NCBI GenBank assembly: GCA_938041725.1
Contig: CALISX010000053.1
Span: 1-5,439 of the forward strand
DNA: 5,439 nucleotides
DNA from: an uncultured Lachnoanaerobaculum sp.
GTDB lineage: Bacteria > Bacillota > Clostridia > Lachnospirales > Lachnospiraceae
Direction of reading: 5' to 3'
Below the pieces are notes generated by a model, which worked only from the letters and a program-made list of their open reading frames with translations, was not told where the DNA came from and searched no databases. The translations under genes and the position numbers were made by a program. Below, piece by piece: positions 1 to 4,763 of the stretch (position 1 is its first letter; each line of letters starts with the position of its first letter).

Positions 1-490
1 CCACCAAAAATCCCCCGATCATACCGATCTGGGTGGTGGCACAGGGCCCATCAAAGGGAATATCCGATACAGCAGTGGCAATGGCAGAACCCAGCATGGC
101 GGTAAGCTCCGGAGAGCAGTCGGGATCCACGGAAAGCACCAAATTGTTCAGGGTTACATCATTACGGTAGTCCTTGGGAAACAAGGGGCGCATGGGGCGG
201 TCAATCACCCGGGAGGTTAACACCGCATTCTCGCTGGCCTTTCCCTCTCTCTTATTAAAGCCCCCGGGCACCCTGCCCACAGCATACATTTTCTCTTCGT
301 ATTCCACAGACAGGGGGAAGAAATCAATCCCCTCCCTGGGCTTTACCGATGCAGTGGCAGTGGACAATACTGTGGTGTCTCCATAATGCATAAATGCAGC
401 TCCATTGGCCTGGGCTGCCACCCGGCCAATGTCCACAGTCAGGGTTCTTCCGGCAAGCTCCATGGAAAAACTTTTGTACTCTTTACTCAT
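1..490 (-). CDS. pnp: Polyribonucleotide nucleotidyltransferase (PNPase), N-terminal part, cut by window edge
   Basis: PNPase degrades RNA 3' to 5' by phosphorolysis, releasing nucleoside diphosphates; it is a cytoplasmic trimer. Seen: 163 codons from an ATG at 488-490, open to the left edge, with AAGGAG at 496-501 five bases upstream. The product begins [20 protein letters not shown] and carries the first RNase PH-like domain. Residues 75-84 read [10 protein letters not shown] and residues 87-108 hold the [13 protein letters not shown] block, both hallmarks of bacterial PNPases. The family is about 700 residues long, so the second RNase PH domain, KH and S1 domains would lie outside the window. 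It lies downstream of rpsO in the same direction, as in many bacteria. No good promoter is visible in the spacer, so read-through from rpsO is likely. The structured leader at 594-725 could control its expression. Confidence 0.97.
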   Translation of the reverse strand, partial: MSKEYKSFSMELAGRTLTVDIGRVAAQANGAAFMHYGDTTVLSTATASVKPREGIDFFPLSVEYEEKMYAVGRVPGGFNKREGKASENAVLTSRVIDRPMRPLFPKDYRNDVTLNNLVLSVDPDCSPELTAMLGSAIATAVSDIPFDGPCATTQIGMIGGFLV

Positions 491-593
491 TTTTTCTCCT
501 TCGCAAACAGTGGGGATATTCTCCCCGGATAAATTTCCCTCTGGCAAACTGCAGCGGCCTGGTATCTTGGCTCCTGCAGCTGTTGCGGCCCAC

Positions 594-642
594 CGAAACT
601 ACTGATAAATACTGAAAGCTTCAGTACTTATCAGTGGTCTCG
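594..642 (-). promoter_or_regulatory. Long near-perfect hairpin in the pnp leader
   Basis: Seen: bases 601-616 pair with 620-635 around a 3-base loop, and pairing continues outward from 594-599 to 637-642. As leftward RNA this gives about 22 pairs, including two G-U wobbles and a single A-C mismatch. The structure ends about 100 bases before the pnp start codon. Known: in E. coli the rpsO-pnp spacer contains a double-stranded element cut by RNase III, after which PNPase represses its own mRNA. Inferred: this hairpin is a candidate for the same kind of control, or simply a processing or stability element. It is not followed by a T-run in the leftward direction, so it does not look like a classical intrinsic terminator. 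A palindromic repeat element of unknown kind is an alternative. Confidence 0.6.
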
Positions 643-672
643 ATAATAAGCCTGCCCAGAGGGTTGGTGTTA

Positions 673-694
673 TGTACAGCAGTGCTGCTATACA
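673..694 (-). other. Hairpin in the rpsO-pnp spacer
   Basis: Arms 673-681 and 686-694 pair around a four-base loop. The single plus-strand mismatch (C677 opposite A690) becomes a G-U wobble in leftward RNA, so the structure fits an RNA transcribed with rpsO and pnp. The role is unknown; together with the neighbouring hairpins it may stabilise or process the transcript. Confidence 0.45.
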
Positions 695-699
695 GTAGA

Positions 700-725
700 A
701 GGGGCGGAGAAAACTCTCCACCCCT
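700..725 (-). terminator. GC-rich hairpin downstream of rpsO, possible attenuating terminator
   Basis: Arms 700-710 and 715-725 form an 11-bp stem with a four-base loop. The one plus-strand mismatch (C705 opposite A720) is a G-U pair in leftward RNA. The bases that follow leftward are only moderately T-rich (TTCTACTGTATA), so termination would be partial at best. A leaky terminator between rpsO and pnp would let S15 be made in excess of PNPase; that role is inferred. Confidence 0.45.
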
Positions 726-765
726 CCTGTTATCACTTATGGAAAGCAGCTGTTGAAGCTCTGAT

Positions 766-781
766 GCCCTGTTTTCAGGGC
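766..781 (-). other. Short hairpin just after rpsO stop
   Basis: GCCCTG at 766-771 is perfectly complementary to CAGGGC at 776-781, giving a 6-bp stem with a four-base loop, starting 7 bases after the rpsO stop codon. There is no T-run after it leftward, so it is not a standard intrinsic terminator. It may protect the 3' end of rpsO mRNA after processing. Confidence 0.4.
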
Positions 782-788
782 CTGTCCT

Positions 789-1055
789 TTACTTTCTGAT
801 TCCAAGCCTCTCAATAAGTCCTCTGTATCCTTCCAGATCCTTTTTCTTTAAATACTGCAAAAGGCCTCTTCTCTTTCCGACCATCTTCAAAAGTCCTCTT
901 CTGGAGTGGTGGTCCTTGGGGTTGGCCTTGAGATGCTCGGTAAGCTCCAAAATCCGCTCTGTTAATACGGCAATCTGAACCTCTGGTGATCCGGTATCCC
1001 CTTCTTTTCTGGCATACTTTGCAATAATCTCTGTTTTCTTTTCTTTTGTAATCAT
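789..1055 (-). CDS. rpsO: 30S ribosomal protein S15
   Basis: S15 is a primary 16S rRNA-binding protein of the 30S subunit; it binds a three-way junction in the central domain and helps form a bridge to the 50S subunit. Seen: 88 residues, the usual family length, beginning [20 protein letters not shown]. It has the conserved [15 protein letters not shown] stretch (21-35), the RNA-binding DHHSRRGLL block (48-56), KRRGLL (61-66) and a basic C-terminus ending LGIRK. The start at 1053-1055 is chosen because AAGGAG lies at 1062-1067 with a 6-base gap and because the product then has the family length. A longer in-frame reading from 1166 adds 37 residues that resemble nothing in S15. The gene is preceded by a strong promoter and a structured leader and followed by pnp. 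Confidence 0.98.
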   Translation of the reverse strand: MITKEKKTEIIAKYARKEGDTGSPEVQIAVLTERILELTEHLKANPKDHHSRRGLLKMVGKRRGLLQYLKKKDLEGYRGLIERLGIRK

Positions 1056-1160
1056 GTTCTTCTCCTTCTTTGTGAACATACCGCATACAAAGGAACGGCT
1101 GGAGTGTCCGGCTCCTGAGCATGGGCGCAGCAGAAAGCAGTTTTCTGCTAAATTCAGTAC
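1056..1160 (-). promoter_or_regulatory. rpsO 5' leader with SD-adjacent stem, candidate S15 autoregulatory site
   Basis: The leader between the predicted transcription start (about 1160) and the rpsO ATG is about 105 bases long. An upstream hairpin pairs 1142-1149 with 1129-1136 (8 bp, 5-base loop). A second stem pairs 1087-1092 (CUUUGU in the RNA) with 1068-1073 (ACAAAG) across a 13-base loop. Its 3' arm directly abuts the Shine-Dalgarno AAGGAG at 1062-1067. A small bulge would let the upstream UUC pair into the SD, partly hiding it. Known: S15 represses its own translation through mRNA structures near the start codon in several bacteria, using different folds. Inferred: this leader could do so too. 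No exact match to a described S15 leader fold was established. Confidence 0.45.
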
Positions 1161-1166
1161 TGTCAA

Positions 1167-1195
1167 ATAATACCAAAATATAAAAGCCCTGTCAA
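1167..1195 (-). promoter_or_regulatory. Sigma-A-type promoter for rpsO(-pnp)
   Basis: Read leftward, a perfect -35 TTGACA (1190-1195) is separated by exactly 17 bases from a -10 TATTAT (1167-1172). Transcription should start near 1160. This is the only strong leftward promoter upstream of rpsO and probably serves pnp as well. Confidence 0.85.
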
Positions 1196-1206
1196 TGAAA
1201 GACAGG
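1188..1206. repeat. Inverted repeat overlapping the rpsO -35 box
   Basis: CCTGTC (1188-1193) and GACAGG (1201-1206) form a 6-bp inverted repeat with a 7-base spacer. It covers the -35 hexamer of the rpsO promoter, a position where a repressor could act. It is short enough to be chance, and no regulator is identified. Confidence 0.3.
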
Positions 1207-1223
1207 ATGTTTTCCAGGCTTCC

Positions 1224-1283
1224 GCCCCCTGGCTCCAGAATTTTTTAAAAAAGTATGATGGCAAAATTAAAAAAGCCCCCTGG
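1224..1283. repeat. Repeated GCCCCCTGG in the divergent promoter region
   Basis: The nonamer GCCCCCTGG occurs at 1224-1232 and again at 1275-1283, offset by 51 bases. The T6A6 tract at 1241-1252 lies between them. The first copy also pairs as CCAGG/CCTGG (1214-1218 with 1228-1232). They lie between two divergent promoters, so a shared regulator site is conceivable, but function is not shown. Confidence 0.3.
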
Positions 1284-1291
1284 TGCATCTA

Positions 1292-1320
1292 TTGACGGTT
1301 TCAGAGCTGCCCTCTATGAT
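1292..1320 (+). promoter_or_regulatory. Sigma-A-type promoter for the amide hydrolase gene
   Basis: A -35 TTGACG (1292-1297) and a -10 TATGAT (1315-1320) are separated by exactly 17 bases. Transcription should start near 1327, giving a 5' leader of about 40 bases before the ATG at 1368. An A-rich stretch at 1263-1274 lies upstream of the -35 and could act as a partial UP element. The promoter diverges from that of rpsO. Confidence 0.8.
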
Positions 1321-1367
1321 AGTAGCTGTAGGCTTTCACAGAGGGTAACCACAGGAGGAATCTATTT

Positions 1368-2567
1368 ATGAGAAAATCCGCTTTTTCACCTGGCAAAATC
1401 CTGATGCGAATACTGGGTATTTTGCTGATTTTATTATTCCTTTTGCTGGCAGGGGCTGTTTTCCTGTGGCATAATGAACTTTTTTCCATTCAATCCATTC
1501 ACCTGGAGGAGGAAAGGGATGACAGCAGAGAGGCCGGTGCCGTCTATTCCATGCATATCTCCGGGGACTATTATTTTGACGATTTCTTACAGCAGGGAGG
1601 TGCCAAAAGCGATGGGGAACTGATTGATTTTATTACCTCCAAGATCGCCAAGGGGCTGATTCCCATGCATATTGAAAACTCCAAAATCGGCTGTTCTGCC
1701 TTTACCGCCTCCACCCCCCAGGGGGAAAGGCTGTTTGCCAGAAACTATGATTTAAAAAAGACCAATACCATGGTGGTTTTTACCGATCCAGGAAAGGGCC
1801 GGCATAAATCTATTTCTACAGTGGATCTGAAGTTTTTGAGTATCGACCCGGATACAGGCATCGCCGGCCTGAAGAATAAAATCCTTTGTCTGGCGGCTCC
1901 CTACGCCCCCTTGGACGGAGTGAATGATGCAGGGGTAAGCTGCGGTATTTTCATGAGCTACCAGGGGGAAACTACGGTTCCCACAGATATGAATACGGAA
2001 AAGCCGGATCTTACCAGCACCACTATGCTGCGGCTGATTTTAGACTATGCAGACTCTGTGGAGGAGGCCATTGATTTGGTACAGCAGTATGACCTTCATG
2101 ATTCTGCCCAAACCTCCTATCATTATATGGTGGCGGATGCCAGCGGAAAAAGTGCCGTTTTGGAATGGGTGGCAGGCACTGATGCCACGGATAATGACGG
2201 GGGAAACCGGACCTTGTCTGTGCTTTTCCATGAGCCCAGCCCGGAGGATAATTTTCAGATTGTTACCAATTATATCCTGACTCCCGGCTATTATGAAGGT
2301 GTGCCGGAGCAGGAAATGCATGGATACGACAGACTTATGAAACTGCAAACCTCCCTGGAGGAGGATCAGGGGGTGGTAAAAAATGAGGAAAAGGCCATGG
2401 GGCTTTTGGCCTCTGTGGGCCGGCGCTCCTGGAATAATGACCCTAAGAATTCCATCACTGTCCACAGTGTGGTATACAATCTGGCCCAGCGTACCGTTTA
2501 TTGGGTAGGAAATGAAAACTATGGTGTCTCTGAGCATCATTTTGTGTGGCCGCAGATGCAGCCATAA
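1368..2567 (+). CDS. Membrane-anchored linear amide C-N hydrolase (Ntn hydrolase, choloylglycine hydrolase/penicillin acylase-like)
   Basis: Predicted to cleave (or transfer) an acyl group at a linear amide bond, outside the membrane. Seen: 399 residues; AGGAGG at 1353-1358, 9 bases before the ATG. A hydrophobic segment at about 11-34 follows basic residues and should be a signal anchor, with no lipobox. The fold signature is IGC at 107-109 with RNYD at 125-128, matching the nucleophile Cys and the R-N-x-D motif of the family. GVNDAGVSCG (184-193), YHYMVADASGKSAVLEW (251-267), VTN (299-301) and RR (352-353) sit where bile salt hydrolases and penicillin V acylases keep their active-site Asn, core strand, second Asn and Arg. 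In those enzymes the Cys becomes N-terminal by removal of what precedes it; here about 108 residues precede C109, implying cleavage between G108 and C109 or a different maturation. The substrate (bile salt, acyl-homoserine lactone, beta-lactam, N-acyl amino acid) cannot be told. The gene has its own promoter and appears monocistronic. Confidence 0.82.
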   Translation: MRKSAFSPGKILMRILGILLILLFLLLAGAVFLWHNELFSIQSIHLEEERDDSREAGAVYSMHISGDYYFDDFLQQGGAKSDGELIDFITSKIAKGLIPMHIENSKIGCSAFTASTPQGERLFARNYDLKKTNTMVVFTDPGKGRHKSISTVDLKFLSIDPDTGIAGLKNKILCLAAPYAPLDGVNDAGVSCGIFMSYQGETTVPTDMNTEKPDLTSTTMLRLILDYADSVEEAIDLVQQYDLHDSAQTSYHYMVADASGKSAVLEWVAGTDATDNDGGNRTLSVLFHEPSPEDNFQIVTNYILTPGYYEGVPEQEMHGYDRLMKLQTSLEEDQGVVKNEEKAMGLLASVGRRSWNNDPKNSITVHSVVYNLAQRTVYWVGNENYGVSEHHFVWPQMQP

Positions 2568-2568
2568 C

Positions 2569-2611
2569 AATCAAGGAGGGGCTCCCCCCTGGGGAAAGCC
2601 CCTCCTTGATT
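2569..2611. terminator. Bidirectional terminator hairpin between convergent genes
   Basis: Bases 2569-2583 pair perfectly with 2597-2611, a 15-bp stem with a GC-rich upper part and a 13-base loop that can pair further (C-run against G-run). It starts two bases after the hydrolase stop codon and lies 24 bases beyond the lipoprotein stop. The T-run just after the stem is short in both directions; a run of seven Ts occurs at 2630-2636. Position and stem strength argue for a shared terminator of the two converging transcripts. Confidence 0.75.
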
Positions 2612-2634
2612 TGCCCACAAAAGTATCCGTTTTT

Positions 2635-3858
2635 TTAGCCTGCATCCTGTACACTCAGTACCCTAAAGCTGTCCCCCTGTTTTTTCAGCTCTATTTGACG
2701 TCCTGTTTCTCCGTTAAATTCATCCTCCCTTGGCAGATACCAAAACCAATATGTATCCTTTCCCATGCCCATCAGCTCCACATATTCGATCCGATAATAA
2801 TTGCTGTCCCCATGGTCGAAGTAAAATACCCCCATGCTGTCCACATAGCCAACATCCTCCATATTCCAGTTTTTTTCATCCAGTCCATATCCCAGATAGG
2901 TCCTTAAAAACTGATCCACGGTGGCTCTCCTTGCATAGCTTAAATCCCCATAGATTTCTTCTCCCCCGGCTGTAATTTCATTTTCCAGCTGTTCATAACT
3001 GACACTCTCATCCTGCATCTGATAGACAATATCCGCAATAGAAACATTTTCCAGGGAGTTTTGGTTAAACCGGGATCGCAGCAGACCGTTTACTCCGGTA
3101 GAACCAAGAAATTTGGCTGCCTTTTTTTCTAAAGAAGATATATCCATGCCTCCCGTCAGCTTCTCCAACTGTTTTTCCAAAGCGGCAACATTTTTTCGCT
3201 CATATTCATTCAAAACACTTTCCTTAAAATTAGATGCCTCTACGGTTCCTCTGTACCAGCTTTGGGACGCAAAATAAGCTGCCTGGCCCCCATTGGTGAA
3301 TTTCCGTCCATGTCTGGCATAGATCTCATTAACGCCCCGTCTTAACTGCCAAAGGGAAGCGGATTGGATTTCTGAGGAGCTTAGCTCTCTGCTGGCACTG
3401 TCAGGAAAAATAAAACCTTCCGTCCCCTTCGGCAGGGAATTGCCTGATTCGCTGCTTTTGTGCCTGGTGCCGGCAGCAGTGCTGGTGCGTTTTGTCAGAC
3501 CTTCCTTTTCCAGAGCATCTCTTCTTGACTGTGTGCTGCTCTCTGGCTGTCTGCGGTTTCCCCTTCCTTCCCGGTGGGAATCTCCATCCTCTTCCCCACC
3601 CTCCTGGCGGGAATCCCTCCGATCTCTGGAGGAGTTTTCTCCATCCCCTGACCTGCGGCTCCTGGATGCTTTTCTGGTTTCAGCCTCCTCTCCAGCGTTC
3701 TCTTCTGGAGTTTCCATCTCCTCATAGGAACCCATGGAATTTTCCTGGGTTTTAGCCCCAGCCATAGCTCCTCCGTCCGGCGTGCCGCAGGCGTTTAAGG
3801 AAAGCGCAAAGCATACCGCAGCAAAAATTCCAATACCCCTTCTTTGTGTTTTTTTCAT
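2635..3858 (-). CDS. YARHG-domain lipoprotein with long charged linker
   Basis: Seen: 407 residues from the ATG at 3856-3858, chosen because AGGGGG (3865-3870) lies 6 bases upstream and because a proper signal peptide follows: MKKTQRRGIG, a hydrophobic core, then the lipobox LNAC with the lipidated Cys at 24. Residues about 25-150 are low complexity, rich in Glu, Arg, Ser, Gly and Asp with many SR/RR/DR pairs, and are probably disordered. A YARHG domain follows at about 158-231: LWQLRRGVNEIYARHGRKF, then YF and WY, then LNEYERKN. Residues 232-407 form a C-terminal region I do not recognise, with aromatic-rich strands (FYFDH, YWFWYLP). Known: YARHG domains are extracellular and common in Firmicutes surface proteins; their molecular role is unclear. 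Inferred: the protein is anchored to the outer face of the membrane, the linker spanning the cell wall. It converges with the hydrolase gene. No confident promoter was found upstream. Confidence 0.85.
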   Translation of the reverse strand: MKKTQRRGIGIFAAVCFALSLNACGTPDGGAMAGAKTQENSMGSYEEMETPEENAGEEAETRKASRSRRSGDGENSSRDRRDSRQEGGEEDGDSHREGRGNRRQPESSTQSRRDALEKEGLTKRTSTAAGTRHKSSESGNSLPKGTEGFIFPDSASRELSSSEIQSASLWQLRRGVNEIYARHGRKFTNGGQAAYFASQSWYRGTVEASNFKESVLNEYERKNVAALEKQLEKLTGGMDISSLEKKAAKFLGSTGVNGLLRSRFNQNSLENVSIADIVYQMQDESVSYEQLENEITAGGEEIYGDLSYARRATVDQFLRTYLGYGLDEKNWNMEDVGYVDSMGVFYFDHGDSNYYRIEYVELMGMGKDTYWFWYLPREDEFNGETGRQIELKKQGDSFRVLSVQDAG

Positions 3859-3935
3859 AATATACCCCCTATGTCGAAAGAATGGCAAAGAAACAAAACC
3901 TCTGCTCTTTTCTCTTTTGTACACCAGAAAACAGA

Positions 3936-3975
3936 AAAAAAACAGTATCCCTTGAATAATATTTGCTGTTTTTTT
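3936..3975. terminator. A/T inverted repeat upstream of the lipoprotein, possible weak terminator of the GNAT gene
   Basis: AAAAAAACAG (3936-3945) is the exact complement of CTGTTTTTTT (3966-3975) with a 20-base loop. Read leftward the RNA would be an A-rich arm, loop, then a CUG arm ending in a U-run, resembling a weak A/T-type terminator downstream of the acetyltransferase. The stem has only three G-C or C-G pairs or fewer, so efficiency is doubtful and mirror A/T tracts could arise by chance. Confidence 0.3.
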
Positions 3976-3992
3976 CGCTTTTCCCCCATACT

Positions 3993-4024
3993 CTCCACAA
4001 AATACCATGGGGTTCCTGGTGGAG
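3993..4024 (-). other. Imperfect inverted repeat after the GNAT stop codon
   Basis: CTCCAC (3993-3998) pairs with GTGGAG (4019-4024), enclosing 20 bases that contain a CCATGG palindrome. It lies within 40 bases downstream of the acetyltransferase stop codon. No T-run follows leftward, so it is at most part of a 3' end structure. Confidence 0.25.
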
Positions 4025-4031
4025 GAAGCGG

Positions 4032-4484
4032 TTATTTCAATTTCATAATATATTTCAGCTTTGGCATCTCTATTACTTCTTCGATTTCAAATCCCAGTTT
4101 CTCATAAAGCTTCCTGGCATTTTGATTGAAATGAAAAACGGCTAAAGTAATGCTCCTAATACTGTCATCCTCAAATATAAAATCTACAAATTCCTTCAGT
4201 GCCTCCGTCCCCAAACCCAAGCCTGTTTTTCGGGGGTCTAACACAAATCTCCCTATGTGTATATTGTCTTTATCGATCCGTACCTCTTGGATCATCCCGA
4301 TGAAGGTTTCGTCTTTGAAGATCGAAAAGACATTTTCCAGTTCTTTTATTATCTCATAATTTAATGGATAAGAAATTTGAGGTCCCATCCATTGCTCCTG
4401 AAAGTCTTTTCCCCGCTCATTAGACCATGCACATAATAGCAAAGCGTTTTCTTTTTTTATTCCCTTTTCAAATCTAATATTCAT
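4032..4484 (-). CDS. GNAT family N-acetyltransferase
   Basis: GNAT enzymes move an acetyl group from acetyl-CoA to an amine of a small molecule, peptide or protein; the acceptor here is unknown. Seen: 150 residues, the usual single-domain length, starting MNIRFEKGIKKENALLLCAW. AAGGGG at 4491-4496 sits 6 bases before the ATG. The acetyl-CoA binding motif A is at about 78-96, GRFVLDPRKTGLGLGTEAL, with the R-x-x-G-x-G core at 85-90. Motif B is clear at 120-132 as NQNARKLYEKLGF. The codons are richer in A and T than those of the hydrolase and lipoprotein genes, suggesting a different origin or the edge of an acquired segment. It has its own promoter and is followed after 173 bases by the lipoprotein gene, so it is probably monocistronic. 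RimI/RimL-like or antibiotic-modifying roles are both possible. Confidence 0.9.
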   Translation of the reverse strand: MNIRFEKGIKKENALLLCAWSNERGKDFQEQWMGPQISYPLNYEIIKELENVFSIFKDETFIGMIQEVRIDKDNIHIGRFVLDPRKTGLGLGTEALKEFVDFIFEDDSIRSITLAVFHFNQNARKLYEKLGFEIEEVIEMPKLKYIMKLK

Positions 4485-4504
4485 AACTTTCCCCTTTTCA
4501 TTAC

Positions 4505-4531
4505 CTAAGTAAATTTGTAAAATTGCCTTAG
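4505..4531. repeat. Inverted repeat over the GNAT transcription start
   Basis: CTAAG (4505-4509) and CTTAG (4527-4531) flank inner AAATT/AATTT arms, giving an interrupted inverted repeat. It starts right after the -10 box and covers the predicted start site near 4525. It could be an operator or a leader hairpin; AT richness makes chance plausible. Confidence 0.3.
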
Positions 4532-4560
4532 ATTATACTATTTATATCGCTTATAATCAA
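4532..4560 (-). promoter_or_regulatory. Sigma-A-type promoter for the GNAT gene
   Basis: Read leftward, -35 TTGATT (4555-4560) and a perfect -10 TATAAT (4532-4537) are separated by exactly 17 bases. Transcription should start near 4525, about 40 bases before the acetyltransferase ATG. The spacer contains a small TTATA/TATAA inverted repeat. Confidence 0.78.
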
Positions 4561-4601
4561 TCTTTAGCTACTCTGACATTAAGATTTGATATTTGCTTAT
4601 A

Positions 4602-4634
4602 TTATTTCATCTTTATTCTATGGTAGATCATCAT
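4602..4634 (-). CDS. 10-codon mini-ORF with a good ribosome binding site, possible stub of a lost gene
   Basis: An ATG-ATG start at 4629-4634 opens a 10-residue reading frame, MMIYHRIKMK, ended by TAA at 4602-4604. AAGGAAG at 4638-4644 lies a few bases upstream, as good a ribosome binding site as those of real genes nearby. A weak leftward promoter-like pair (TTTAGC at 4692-4697, TATGAT at 4669-4674, 17-base spacer) precedes it. It lies upstream of the GNAT promoter, so it is not part of that gene's main leader. It may be the start of a gene whose remainder was deleted, a leader peptide, or chance in AT-rich DNA. Confidence 0.2.
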   Translation of the reverse strand: MMIYHRIKMK

Positions 4635-4763
4635 TTACTTCCTTTTGAAAAAGTATATTACTTAAGCTATCATAAATTCACACTATTTTTAGCTAAAATT
4701 TAGAATTTATCTGCTATAATATTTAATGCTTAATAACTTTATTTTATTCAAGACTTAACTATT
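4635..4763. other. AT-rich spacer, part of a 280-bp stretch without a full gene (4485-4763)
   Basis: This stretch is strongly AT-rich and lacks any open frame of useful length. It holds a perfect 12-base palindrome TTTTAGCTAAAA at 4687-4698 and, on the plus strand near 4711, TGCTATAAT, an extended -10-like element without a matching -35 and with no gene ahead of it. No terminator with a GC-rich stem follows the phage gene. I see no recombinase site that can be named. Confidence 0.4.

Noticed and set aside
174..615. Plus-strand frames opposite pnp and its leader
   Set aside because: They are antisense to PNPase coding sequence and structured leader, with no ribosome binding site.
643..648. 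TATTAT (leftward) as a -10 box of a separate pnp promoter
   Set aside because: No acceptable -35 lies 16-18 bases upstream, and the start would fall inside the long hairpin. It stays possible but unsupported.
1056..1166. Longer in-frame start for rpsO adding 37 residues
   Set aside because: The extension is unlike S15, overlaps the predicted transcription start and leader, and the internal ATG at 1055 has a well-placed AAGGAG.
1161..1166. Second leftward TTGACA immediately downstream of the rpsO -10
   Set aside because: No -10-like hexamer occurs 16-18 bases further on.
811..1176. Overlapping minus-strand frame of 121 codons across rpsO
   Set aside because: It is an out-of-frame shadow of rpsO with no domain and no ribosome binding site.
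2040..2570. Antisense frame of 176 codons under the hydrolase gene
   Set aside because: It is a composition-driven shadow of a convincing gene; no ribosome binding site and no recognisable motif.
3440..3755. Plus-strand Pro/Ser/Leu-rich frames opposite the lipoprotein linker
   Set aside because: They are the complement of the Glu/Arg/Ser-rich linker codons and have no start signals.
3859..4008. Longer in-frame start for the lipoprotein adding 50 residues
   Set aside because: It would bury the lipoprotein signal peptide inside the protein. The ATG at 3858 has AGGGGG 6 bases upstream, while the one at 4008 lacks a good ribosome binding site.
4711..4719. Plus-strand extended -10 element TGCTATAAT as a promoter for an antisense transcript into the phage gene
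   Set aside because: No -35 partner and no rightward gene; in such AT-rich DNA it is expected by chance.
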